From contig OU744449.1 of NCBI GenBank assembly GCA_916610825.1, positions 26,395,732 through 26,459,731 on the forward strand: a stretch of 64,000 nucleotides of DNA, read 5' to 3'. This document shows positions 1 to 11,600 of this stretch, in pieces (the stretch's first letter is position 1; each line of letters starts with the position of its first letter). The notes beneath the pieces were generated by a model, which saw only the letters and a program-made list of their open reading frames with translations, was not told the DNA's origin and made no database searches. Position numbers and translations under genes: made by a program. This stretch comes from Haliclystus octoradiatus. Lineage: Eukaryota > Cnidaria > Staurozoa > Stauromedusae > Haliclystidae.

Positions 1-302
1 TTGTGGGCAGCTGCGGTGCATCGCGGCGTATTGACAATCGAGGCAAATCTGCCTTGAAACCTGTTAAAATTGATCTGCAATATCGTGGCCTGATAAATAA
101 ACAATATTTACAATCACTACACTTACGGAAAAAGCTACTCCTCTAACAATAGAAGTGGTACTGGTGCAATCGGCAAGGCGATATCGTCTCGATTACTCAA
201 TATTACTTTAACATTATCAAATTTCATTGCAAATAGTCCTTGATTTTAGAGACGCAGTATTAAGCTTGAGATTATTAACGTTACGGCTCTTTGATTTCTT
301 AC
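1..302. other. Gene A intron, no feature seen
   Basis: Intron after the 303-413 exon. No further fibrinogen-like exon or recognisable repeat is visible before the window edge. Confidence 0.5.
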
Positions 303-3300
303 CATCGTTGTCATCATCAATTTCGACATATAACGGAACTTTTCTTCCCGTAAAATTGAAATTAAGAATATAGGTTCCTTTTATGGACGGCCATGATACC
401 AATTCGGAAAGATCTAGAATCATCAAATCGAATGGTTGCTGATTAGAATTAACATCAGATTGACATTATTAAGAGTCAGACTGCCCATGACGGAAAATAC
501 TATGATACACTATGGTCCTAATGACATCATCAAACTCTCTAATACACTGCCACAAGACTTTAGATAACTGTAGACAACTCAAATATTCACGGAAGTTTCT
601 CGCCTTTGCTTGCGTATATATGTAGTTTAAGTCAATATATATGTAGGCAAAAATCGCCAAAAACTTCATTCGAATGACCCAAAACGTTTTAAAAATTAAA
701 ATATCATGATCCTTCATCTGATGTATCTTCGTTGATCTTTATTGTCAATAGTTCAAAGAAGGAAAACACAATGTCGGAATTTTCTGTACTGATCACGATG
801 CTACCACATCACATGATCGCAGTCACTATTATGATTGGGTCAACTTGTGTTCGATTCTTCGTGAGTGAAATTGACAGTTTTTGTTGATAAAATTAATAAC
901 TTCGGAGACTAGACCGATGAATTACTAAAAAGGTATGATTTTCGCTTTAGAAAAACACTCATGCATGGATCAACTTGCTCCATTGCAAATTCCTGCTGTT
1001 GTCCGGCACTCGGGGAGCTAGAATAAACTCGCCTGTTTGTGCTCCCTTTTTTATTACACGTCAACCGTGTCTCCCAACATCTCTCGTGTAGGAATTTTTC
1101 GATGAAGCATGGCAACCCATGCATTAACCCTTAACTTCCATAACAACACTTAACCAATCACCATCATCATCAAATATTACATATCAGACATGCAATACTT
1201 CCAGCACAGTCATGTTTCCTAATTATACAGTTACACTCATTTCTTAAGTGGATAGCTAAATCAATATCATGGAAGATTTCTACACTGATCATGTATAGAG
1301 TAGAAATGAAATATCTCACAACCAACAAAAGGTTGTTTATCATTGATAAATTCCGATTATTATGGCTCGGCAATTACCATGACATTCATCTTCCTGGCAT
1401 TGTATCTGTCGTGTTGGGTTTCCTTTGCAGTCTTTTCCGCCGCAATCTGGCTTTGGATTGATACAATGACGTATTTCTTCACCTTGATTCAATGTGCCAC
1501 ATATGTCTTGAGTACAATCCAGATTGGGACTGATCCAATCCGCCCATCCCCCATCAACTAAAATGTCAATACATATACAAAGATTCGGATTAAAGATGCA
1601 ATTAAAACATCTATGAATATATGGGAAAATTATGCAAACATTTCCACACTTTATAAATCGATGAAATTTCCCGGTAAAGCTTTGTCACACCTCCCCAAAC
1701 GAGTCTCTTGGGAATTGTTAAAAGAAAAGATTCACAATTAACTCTGGTGATGTATTTTGGCCGATGTCACAAAACCCTGTAAAGAAACTGGGTATTCCGG
1801 ATGGTGGAACACCCACAATCCTGATGGAATGGTCAATACAGATACAAAGACTCGGATTAAGGATGCAATTAAAATATCTATGAATGTATGGGAAAATTAT
1901 GCAAACATTTCCACACTTTATAAATCGATGAAAGTTCCCGGTAAAGCTTTGTCATACCTCCCCAAACGAGTCTCTTGGGAATTGTTAAAAGAAAAGATTC
2001 ACAATTAACTCTGGTGATGTATTTTGGCCGATGTCACAAAACCCTGTAAAGAAACTGGGTATTCCGGATGGTGGAACATCCACAATCCTGATGGAATGGT
2101 CTGTATCCATTCCCTCAAAGCTCAACTCAACTTTGCCTTTATTTATCATCGTTCAACTTTTTAACCAGGTTTAACGCCTCATCTTTATCTAAACGGCTCC
2201 CATATTGTCTTGGTGAATACATTTATCTAAAAGCAATTGGATTGGAGCAAGCTGTAGCAGGAGCTGAGCTTTAACAATTAAGGCTCATTCGCCAGCACAT
2301 TAATTTAAATTGATCTCTATGATGTACATTTGAAATCAGATGTGAGATTCAATGTCATTGCTCTGAGCAAAAAGTTACTCCTTTGAAAAGATAGAAAGAT
2401 TGGTACAAGAGATGCTGTCGGTAGCCTGTAATAAGGTGGTTCTATCGTCTTCATTATTTACATTTCGTGTTTAGAAAATGAATAGCTATTGGAAACAAAA
2501 TGCAACAGCTATCACAATGAAGTGTATGTTCAGTTGAGGGTATACGAATAATGATAATATACTTACTCTGTCCTAAAGTTTTACAGTGGTGCTGAAAATC
2601 AAAAGAAAGATCCAATATAATCCAATAAAACAGGGCAAGCATGTGTGAGAGCAATTTATCAATGATTGGAATGATCGAGCCGACGAGTCCCCAGACCAAT
2701 TTACCCAGAAGGTTCATAACGGTACCGCAAAAATGTCCTGCACAGACTGAACACCCCTTTGAGTTTGCGCAGGTCCTTCTTAGGCAGTTATGAATGGATC
2801 AATCATGGACCAGGGACAACGATCACCTCTAATTACCTATCCATTTAATACCGAATTTGTAAAATGTTCACATTATAATGTTTAAAGAATTTTCTAGCAG
2901 AGCGGATGAACCATTTCGTTCAAGCCTATATATTTACAAAAATCCCCTGGACCTCAAATTTCTCTGCGGCATTGCGCACAGTAATATTGTAGTTGAAACT
3001 GAATGACTGAATATTGAGTCTCCATGTTGATAACATCTAAAACTTAATCCGATAAATCCGACATGGCATGTAATGGCTGGCATTCACTTGCAAATTAATA
3101 GAATATATTATTTTTAGATTTTTTCTCTCCTTTTTTGTAATTTCCAATGTATGTTAACGTTTGTATATACATATAAATGTCAAAATCTGTGTATCAGTTC
3201 CGCAGCAGCATTCTCCACCAGTTGTAACGTGAATGCTTCAAAAAACATATTATCCAAATATTGTTATGACGACCTTTGTTTTTGGACATTGTTTTCTGTT

Positions 3301-4577
3301 TCTCGCATCGAAAGAAAACACATCTTTCTCCTGTGATTTAGCTTTGCTTCACGACAACAATGCAGTATTTTGCCATCTTATTTTTCACACGCATGATTAA
3401 GCATTCGTTCCAAACAAATTTTCAGCGAAATACATTGTTTTAAAGTCACTTTTTCAGATCTCAAAATTTAAAATCAAGCCTAACAAAAAACGTTCCGGGT
3501 TAGTTTAAGGCTTGGTCTAACTGAAGTAAGATGTTTGGAATTTTTTTTTGGGATTTTTGGAATTATCATTTTTTCACGAACCGTGTAAGCTTACAGCTTT
3601 TTTCACCAGGGTGGTTGGTTAATTTGTTAGTATTTTGAAGCTTGTGTGCGTTTAATAGCCGGATGCCCTTCCTGACGCCAAACCTATAATAGTGATCCAG
3701 ACAAGGATTGAACCTGAGACCCTGCGGGCCATGGTCCAACGCCCTAGCCACTACACCAAGGCAGCACCTTTATTCACAGCCGTAATCTAAGAGGAGTTCA
3801 TGCACGATATGAGGGCATTCTTGGGCAACATTTGTTTACAAATACGTGAATGGCGCTATTATTATATTAGATGGAATGCTTTATCATGTCACGGAATCCT
3901 GCCTAAATATATAGATTAATGTTTGGTTCCCCTCCTGAGAATGTATCTAGCTATGGTCAATAGAAATATGAGTAAGGTAATAACATGGCTATCCGGTTAA
4001 TTGGCAGAGAATAAACTCAAACACAGGAATGAGTGACTTTGTGCAAATACTCGGTCAATACAAACAATATTTTCCTTTCAAACATTTCAAACATTATCAT
4101 CAAGCACAACACTTCACTTTTTCATGCCTTGAAAATTAACGAAAAAGCATGAAGATAGGTAATACCGATAACACTTATAGATAGATAATGCTATTAATAT
4201 ATGTGATTTCTTACCGGAATGAATGTAATTACGTCAGTATTTTCAAGCGTAGTTACTTTCCCTTCGATATCGTAAGTACTGTACACTCTACATTCTTTAC
4301 TAATTCTAGCATACGATAATGCGAAACAAAGCTGATAATTGAAACATAAACTGCGGCATCTATATAAACTATTGACAGTTTTTTCTTCTAATAGATCAGT
4401 CGACGTATGAGTAAAGGTTTGATCTTTCAAAACTCTCCCGCTATAATTCTTTTGTTTGTGATCAGCTCCACATTGCTCGCTGATAAGTTCAGCTTGATGA
4501 ATACCTGAAATACTATATTGTATAAGAAATAGATACAGAATGCTATATCTCGAGTCTATATTTAACGTTTGCAGCAT
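1..4577 (-). CDS. Gene A (partial): secreted PAN/apple-TSP1-fibrinogen-like protein
   Basis: Multi-exon gene whose 3' end runs off the left edge. Four coding exons are visible: 4577-4215 (signal peptide and PAN/apple), 2591-2567 (25-nt microexon), 1557-1378 (TSP1) and 413-303 (start of a fibrinogen-related domain). Junction phases are 0, 1, 1 and 1 and stay in frame throughout. Every exon has a same-size counterpart in gene B, apart from one extra codon in the first and last, so the two are tandem duplicates. The predicted product is secreted or extracellular. PAN and fibrinogen-like domains commonly bind glycans or proteins in innate defence or matrix, but the ligand here is unknown. The remaining fibrinogen-like exons should lie just left of base 1. 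Confidence 0.8.
303..413 (-). CDS. Gene A exon 4: start of fibrinogen-related domain
   Basis: A 111-nt exon between acceptor TTCTAG and donor GTAAGA, phase 1 at both ends. It encodes a segment with GTYILNFNFTGRKVPLYVEI, the first strand region of a fibrinogen C-terminal-like domain. The paralogous exon of gene B (7722-7829) is one codon shorter. The cysteine normally found in the VyCDM motif is absent; the sequence reads LYVEID. The next exon lies outside the window. Confidence 0.75.
414..1377. other. Gene A intron 3, no feature seen
   Basis: Intron between the TSP1 and fibrinogen-like exons. Only short chance reading frames are present, and no repeat was recognised. Confidence 0.5.
1378..1557 (-). 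CDS. Gene A exon 3: TSP1 domain
   Basis: A 180-nt exon, phase 1-1, with acceptor TTTTAG and donor GTAATT. It encodes a thrombospondin type 1 repeat: DGGWADW start, cysteines at CTQDICG, RHCINPKPDCGGKDC, and an end at QCQEDECH. It is nearly identical in length and motif to gene B exon 3. The preceding microexon supplies the first base of the Ile codon before DGGW, and the last G joins AT of the next exon to give Asp. Confidence 0.88.
1563..2100 (+). repeat. Two-unit tandem duplication (about 270 bp) with a protein-like frame
   Basis: A unit starting near 1563 recurs near 1832, and its first part appears a third time at about 2027-2100. On the + strand each unit can be read as a peptide containing CKETGYSGWWNTHNPDG and ending KEKIHN followed by a stop. 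The Trp-rich start faintly resembles the WxxW cysteine-rich modules of mucin-like proteins. It lies inside gene A's intron on the opposite strand. No start, splice chain or promoter was found, so a degenerate gene fragment or transposon piece is as likely as a real exon pair. Confidence 0.6.
2567..2591 (-). CDS. Gene A exon 2: 25-nt microexon
   Basis: Microexon between acceptor GATTTTCAG and donor GTAAGT. It encodes HHCKTLGQ plus one base, entering at phase 0 and leaving at phase 1. Exactly these phases are needed to join the PAN exon to the TSP1 exon. Gene B has the same microexon (9694-9718), encoding HHCKATGS. Confidence 0.75.
3574..3769 (-). repeat. tRNA-derived SINE, family 1
   Basis: On the minus strand the element begins with a tRNA-like head: an A-box-like stretch TTGGTGTAGTGG (complement of 3748-3759) and a B box AGGTTCAATCC (complement of 3705-3715). 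A body and a T-rich tail follow. Related copies are at 10868-11068, 34894-35013 (tail part) and 30176-30345 (diverged). It lies in the first intron of gene A. Confidence 0.75.
4215..4577 (-). CDS. Gene A exon 1: signal peptide and PAN/apple domain
   Basis: A 363-nt exon, 121 codons, ending at donor GTAAGA in phase 0. I place the start at the ATG at 4577 (MLQTLNIDSRYSILYLFL...). The predicted protein then aligns from its first residue with gene B exon 1, and a hydrophobic signal segment precedes EQCGAD. The frame stays open upstream with two more ATGs, so a longer start is possible. PAN/apple features are the cysteines of EQC, LYRCRSLC, QLC and KEC, the phrase NYSGRVLKDQT, and CFALSYARIS. Confidence 0.8.
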
Positions 4578-5341
4578 GATTTCACCGTTACACATCTGAA
4601 AAATAGCAGCCAGAAAGGATAGATATACGAACATTTTATGCTCTAATGAATAATGAAATTGTTTGTTTTGAATTGTCAATTTCATAGGCAATCAAATATC
4701 TAATAGGAAAATGCTTGTTAGATAATATTTATATAATCAACAAGACGAATGTTTGTATTTTAATTCTATGCAATTTCACGATTTAGTGGAATACAATGAC
4801 TTTTACCTGTAGGTTTAAAATAGAGGAGCTACACATATACTGTACCCGGGGTAACTCCTTAAATATATATTGAAAGAGAGGTCCTTCTTTCATCATATGT
4901 AGAAATGAATATAGTTGGTATTCTCAAACAAATAGGCGAAATAAAGTGCCAATTCGATGGAACGAAGCAATTAAGACAAAAATAAATGAGTGGAAATAGA
5001 TTGCAAAAGAAAAGATACAGATTCCAAGGAGAGACTCCACGACTCGAAAGAAACTTCGTTTGTTACACTCTTGATTATAAAATCAGTAATAATATTCGAC
5101 AATGACCATGTTTGAAAAACAATCAAAGCATATAAAAATTCAAAACATTTAAGGAGGTTTGCAACAGTAGAATTCCTTTTCAAATAGAAGTAAACCCGCC
5201 ATTTATTTGATTTATTCATCATATCGGATCGCTTTCATTGATATATCTACTATTGGCATAAATTCGAAACATTTTTGCGCTTCAGCAATCGATAGGAAAA
5301 ATTTGTCTCGTACTTGAGCTGTAATGATATGAATGTAACAT
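4578..5341. other. Intergenic region between genes A and B
   Basis: About 760 bp between the start of gene A and the 3' end of gene B. It must hold gene A's promoter, but no convincing core element stands out in this AT-rich sequence. Confidence 0.4.
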
Positions 5342-5347
5342 TTTATT
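5342..5347 (-). promoter_or_regulatory. Candidate poly(A) signal of gene B
   Basis: TTTATT on the + strand reads AATAAA on the minus strand, 77 bases beyond the stop codon of gene B. Confidence 0.5.
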
Positions 5348-5423
5348 CATTTTTTTCTGCGATTTATTTGCTGTTCTTATAAACATTATTTTACACTTAT
5401 ACAGTATATATTCTCGTGAAATG

Positions 5424-5689
5424 TTATGGAGTAGGTTTAATAAGCTTTAATTTCATTGTTGTTCTTGATAGTGGTGCGAAATCAAATTTCCATTTACGCC
5501 ACGAAATACTTAATCCAGAATTTGTAACCGTCATTCCATATAATCCATTAAGGTTTGATTCATGACATCCTACATACCACCATGCACCATGATATTTTTC
5601 TGCACAATTTCCATGAGAAGTATCATGATCTTCATCAAATGTAGAAAAAGGCTGGTCGTGGTGATTCAAGAGTGAATTTTTCGCATTGC
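5424..5689 (-). CDS. Gene B exon 6: C-terminal half of fibrinogen-like domain and stop
   Basis: Terminal exon with acceptor TTCACAG, phase 1, and stop TAA at 5424-5426. It contains FSTFDEDHDTSHGNCAEKY, then GAWWYVGCHESNLNGLYG, then WRKWKF and TTMKLKL. These are the calcium-loop, disulfide and C-terminal strand motifs of fibrinogen-related domains. Confidence 0.9.
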
Positions 5690-8600
5690 CTGTGAAGAAA
5701 TTTAAAACGAACTATCAATTGGTTACCAAGGCTGATGAATTTTCCGCGGAGATTGAAAAATATCTCCTGTTACAAAAAGAAAACATGCTAGGGTGTATAG
5801 TAGGCAGAATCGACATGGCCCTTTCACAGTTGTGATCTGACAATCACCAATTCGATAGAAACAAATGGTGTAGGTCCGATCAAATGTTTCTTAATCAATG
5901 CAAGGAAAATTTGAATTGAAAACCAAGTCCAGGACTCATAGCTAAGGAGGGTGAATTGAATCTGCAACTTTATGCCACGTAAAATGCCAGGTTTGCTTTG
6001 ATTGATACTGCACAGTGGCAGACGGCAGAATAGTACATGTTTTTAAAAACTCCGAGGGTATTATAAAAACATTTTGGGGAACATGCTTCAGGAATTCCTC
6101 GAAGTCATTCTAAATGCATCCTAAATGCCTCCTAAATGCATCCTAAATACATCAATAGACAGCTTCGCAGACTATCCAACGAAGTTTCAATCGTTTTTTC
6201 TTTTGGAATTGATCATAATAATAGATTTGCTAACATAAATTTCTAATTTTAGGACTTAATAAAATTTGGTATGAATTTGAATCAGTTTTGAACAAGGATG
6301 AAAATTAATGCTTTTCCATTTTACGACTGAAGTCGTTTGGAGGATATAGGTTGACTGGCCAAATCTGATGACTTTCCAGAGCGTTAATGATGAATTACCC
6401 AAAATACTGTCTAATGATACAAAAATATCTCGAGCTAATACTTTCTGAATTCTTCCTTCATAATTAGAATAAAAACAAAGACTTTAATAATAAACGGGAA
6501 AGGTCTCATTGATATATGTTCTAACATAATGTAGACCGTGTCGCCCTACCGAAGGCATCCGTACCATTCCTCTCTTTTTAGATGAGTGGCATTTTTCGCT
6601 GAGAGCAATGATCTTAAACGCTCTTTGTTGATCTCAGCCGCGACACTGCAGATCAATTTCAACAGATTTCATGGCAGATAGGTCTCGATTGTCAATGTGC
6701 AGCGATGCGCCGCAGCTACTCACAATGCAATTCCCTCTGGACCATTCCATCCGCCATCTTCAGATTGTACTCATTTGATGTTTCAGATAAAGTCAAGGCT
6801 GAGTTTACCTCCGGGGAATTTGAACCACAGTCGATCAGATATGATCCGATCTGAAATTCGGTTGCTCTGCCATCTGAGCTAATCCTCCTTTATGTTCCAG
6901 CCTCAACGAAAAAGTTTATTTTCATCCATATGCCTATAGATCTTTATTTGTAAAATAGAATTAAAGTCTCTGAAGTATATTTGGCGAATGAAACCTACCT
7001 GAATATCCTAATGCAGTGAGCCTGTAATTATCTACTTCGTTATTTAGATTAAATGATGAATAATCAGCATAAGCATTTTCGTTCCCATCAGAAAAATTTA
7101 CTCGTAGATGTTGGAAGCTATAATATGATGCTAAAATATGAATATTCTCATTCCCAAGCCAAAACTCATGCGATACATTACCAAATCCATGTTTGTATTG
7201 TTCCCAGTTACGATAAAAATCAACTGAACCATCATAACGCCTTTGCATTGTTACCCAAACTATATAAACAAGAAAATCAATAATCTATACATATCATAAA
7301 AGCTATGTTTATCTAATGGCAGATAATAGATGTGCTCTATATGTCTTTATTTGACAATGCGGTAAATAATGTAAAATTGAGTAAAAGATCTGTCTGATGG
7401 ATCGCATCGGAATGAGTGGAACTCGAGTATAACAGTCAGTGTATTCCTAAACTATTTCACCAATATTTTTTTATTATATAATCATCAGTAATATACCAGG
7501 ATGTTCGCAATCGAGAAAGCCGTATTCAAAAAAGGTCATAATTCACACATAAAATTAACACTTTTTAACCCAACCAGTGAGTCCATGTGCTGCCTAGACA
7601 GCAAATTTCGTTTTATTTGTTTCTCGTGATTAATCAGTCCAGTAGAGTGTGATACTAACGTAAACATGAGCAGACTATCATACACACAGCTCAATTTATG
7701 ATTACAGGCATATTTCCTTACCATCCCTGTTTCTGTCAACTTCAATGTACAGCGGAACTTTTCTGCCATCAATATTGAAATTAATAATATAAACTCCTTC
7801 AATTGACCAAGATTGCAGTTCAGAAATATCTGGAAGTACATATCGTAAAATAAGGATTACATTTCTTTTTAAAATACTTCACCTTTACTAAACTCTATCC
7901 GTCCGTTGAAAGGTATAGACGTGCATCCCGATAGGGTTCTATATTTTCTCAAATATAGATCTCTGTTGCTTTATTTTTGTTAATACTATATACATACAAA
8001 GATGTTGATGTTGTCACACTACTAAATATAAAATAACAGAAAAAAATGTGAAATTTCATGGCGTCATCCTTTAATTATTGGTTGACTTAATCGTAGTCAT
8101 TTTCAGGAACTTTGTAAACAAGCTTCGAGCCAAATTGAAAACAGAAATAAATAAAAAATATACGCACAACATTAAAACTGAATCTCATACCATGACATTC
8201 ATCTTCCTGACATTGTATCTGTCGTGTTGGATGCCCTTCGCAATCTTTCCCACCACAATCAGGCTTTGGATTAGTACAATAACGTCTTTCTTCACCTTGA
8301 TTCAATATTCCACATACATTCTCCAGACAATCCAGATTAGGACTAATCCAGGCCGTCCAGCCTCCATCAACTGAAATGTTAAGATTATAGTTACCAAACT
8401 ATAGAGCTTTTGCCCATCTGCAATGTTGGTGTGGCATATCAATACATCCCGGTGTCACGGTCTTTTCAAAATACACCACTATAGGGTCATCAATCTTTTC
8501 TTTACATAATTCTCGAGGGACTCATTGGCGGAACCTGTGAAAGGGCTCTATTTGAAAAATTTAGTTTAACAATTGTATCTTTCTTAGATTGAGTCAAGTC

Positions 8601-11600
8601 ACAAGTGTGAAATAATTAAGGCATCCAATGTTAACTTTTTAATGATTCTCAAGCAGTGGTCGTTATGATGAGATCAAATTGAAGAAAATTTACAGCGACA
8701 CTTCATATGATCCAAGATCTTATATTGGAATTTATAAAGTCTTGTCTATTTCCGCTTTTCAAGATATTTTGTCAAGTATGCTTTTGTTGTTATTGTGGGG
8801 TTATATATTATGAAAAAAAGTAAAAACTTTCGAACCAATAAAGCTTTACTGTCTTGATTGATTTGAAAATAGTTATTCTTCATTGCTATAGAGGCGAGAT
8901 CAATTTAACAGTAATCCTAAGGAAGGTTATCATATAGTAGAGTGACATTTCCACACGCAACGATACACCCAACAATTTTAATTTTGCAAGAATATTTTGC
9001 TCATTTCAAATTTGATCTACTTGTTTCGAGAAAACAATATCTCATTGTGAGGGGAAAATTTCTTGGTTGGAAAAATTTTGACTTGAAAGACTAAAACACT
9101 TACAGGATGGGGAAGTCCAGTATATTTTGTTTAGCTTCCAGCTAAAAACAGTCATCTTTTGGCACACATCAGTTAAGTGAAACAAACAAGCAACATATTA
9201 TTACAATGATTTCCCTGTATATTACTAGAATAGGATACCGATTACTGCATTTCGATACAACCATGCAGATCAAACGTATCATCGAATTTAGTTTCAGATT
9301 GAGATAAATGATGCTCCATTCGAATACAGTGACTGTATTGCATCTTTGTTATAACATGTTTGGTTATTGAGCTGTACAAACATCTTGCAATGACATATAT
9401 AACATATTTATGCAATCCATATAAATTTTATCAGAATTGATTTGAATAAAGCCTCCATATTTTCATGAACTCATTTGCAAGAAGTACAGATTATAACTGA
9501 TTTCTTAATTTGAATTTTACATTAGCGAAAGTATATAAAAAATGCTTGAAAACGTTTAATCGGTCGGATATAATCTGAAAAGATACTTCATTGGTTAAAA
9601 TCCCGGTTAAAGTACCATTACTGAGATACAGTAATAGTAAACATTCTTCATTACAAAATATACATTTAAAAGTTTTAAGTTAATTTCTACTACCTGATCC
9701 AGTTGCTTTACAATGGTGCTATACAAATAAAACACAAAACGATCTAATTAAAAAAGAGAAATTAGCATGTTTGATTCATTTAAGTAGGAACGAACGAACG
9801 AATGAATGAATGAATGAATGAATGAATGAATGAATGAATGAATCAATCAATCAATGAATCAATGGTTTGTTTATTTCTGCGTAACAGCATTTAGAGTTAT
9901 GAATCACATATAGAATAACTTAAAAATAATTAACAAGTGATAGAATAGTTTTACATAATTAAGAAGTTAGATAGATTTTCATGGGAGAGTTATATTTTAA
10001 ATTTATAAAAATAGGTTGTCTGAAGTGTTTCAAGACTTGAACGAGTTATATGCATTTATACATCTTATAATAAAAGTTTAGCGATGCTGATTTGAATGCG
10101 CCATTGGCACAGCAAATCGACCATGTGGAGTGACAGTAAAAAGTTACCCGGCAGAGTCAAAATCTACAAAACTATTAATAATTTTATAACAAAACAATAG
10201 GTCAGCAATCAATCTTCTCCTTTCAAGTGTTTCAATATTCAAGTTAAAAATGCGTTCCTTCCAAGTTAAATGGTATCGATACGGTAGTTGTTTCGAAAAT
10301 CGGCGTAGTACATATACTAACAATTTGAAATATTTTTTCAAAATTGGTGACCAAACCTCACTGGCATATTTAAGAATGGGACGAACATACTTCATAAATA
10401 GCTTGATTTTATAAGAACAGCTACTTTTTACAATGGTTGTTATATATGTTGAAAAATTTAATGTTGATGCCATTACAATATTGTCGTTAATGAAGAATGC
10501 TGAAAATAAAACAATCAATCTAATTCACGCAATTAACAGAAAATCCCGGGCAGAAAATACAATGCAGTTCTTACTATGACTATTTTACAAACAGGCTTTA
10601 ACAGAAGAGTGTTTTCATTGAAAGGTCTCCTGACGAGAATTAGGAATTTTGAATCATGAAATATCTGTTTGACCTCTGTATTTATACCATGCGATATCAC
10701 ATTTGTATTGAAATTGACACAACGGTGAGTAAGCCTCTTCGGATTTTGTTGTTGCTGGGTTTCACATTTTTCCATGAGCCGGGTATATGCCGCTCTCTTA
10801 TTTATGTCTCCGTACTTCATCGTGTCAACTTGTTTTTATTTTTATCTTTATTTATTTGTCATCTATCCATAAGCCGGGTAAGCCACTTGAAGCTTTTTTC
10901 ATCGGGGTGGTTGGTTAATTAAATAGCATTTTTGAAGCATGTGCGATTTTAATGGCCTGATGCCCTTCCTGCTGCTGACGCCAAACCAATAGTGCTGCAG
11001 CCAGGGATTGAACCCAAGACCCTGTGGGGTCAAGGTCCAAATCCCTAACCACTTCACCAAGGCTGCGAATCAAATATTTGTCTATACCAATCTATGTCTT
11101 GTGTCTCTCCAATGTTTATTTCGATTACATCAACTCAATAACTGACACACACTACTATAAGTCAGCCATTACGGCTCAAAATGGATGACAAAAGTGAAGC
11201 AAAAATTTACGTTTATTTTCAGCGCTTTTATAATAATGCAACGACTTACCTTTCTAAATGTAATGATATCAGAATATCTAAGTCCAGTTACTTTCCCTTC
11301 AATATCATAAGTACTATAAACTCTGCAATGTTTCCCGATTCTATTATACGATAAAGCAAAACAGAGCCGATATGTATAACATAGATCACGACATCTAAAT
11401 AAACTACCAACAGTTTTTATTTCTAATAAATCAGTTGATGAAACAATAATAGTTTGATCTTTTAATATTATGCCGCTATAATTCCCTCGCTCATGGGTAG
11501 CTCTACATTGCTCCATAATGTTTTCCACTTGAATAGTCACTGTTATATAGTACACAAGCCATACTAAGCCAAAATTTATATTGATGTGCCATGATAAATT

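Noticed and set aside
6812..6893. Functional tRNA gene
   Set aside because: A and B boxes are good, but the acceptor stem does not close; interpreted as a SINE head.
8078..8374. 98-codon + strand frame
   Set aside because: Antisense shadow of gene B's TSP1 exon; the 1343-1561 frame is the same shadow over gene A.
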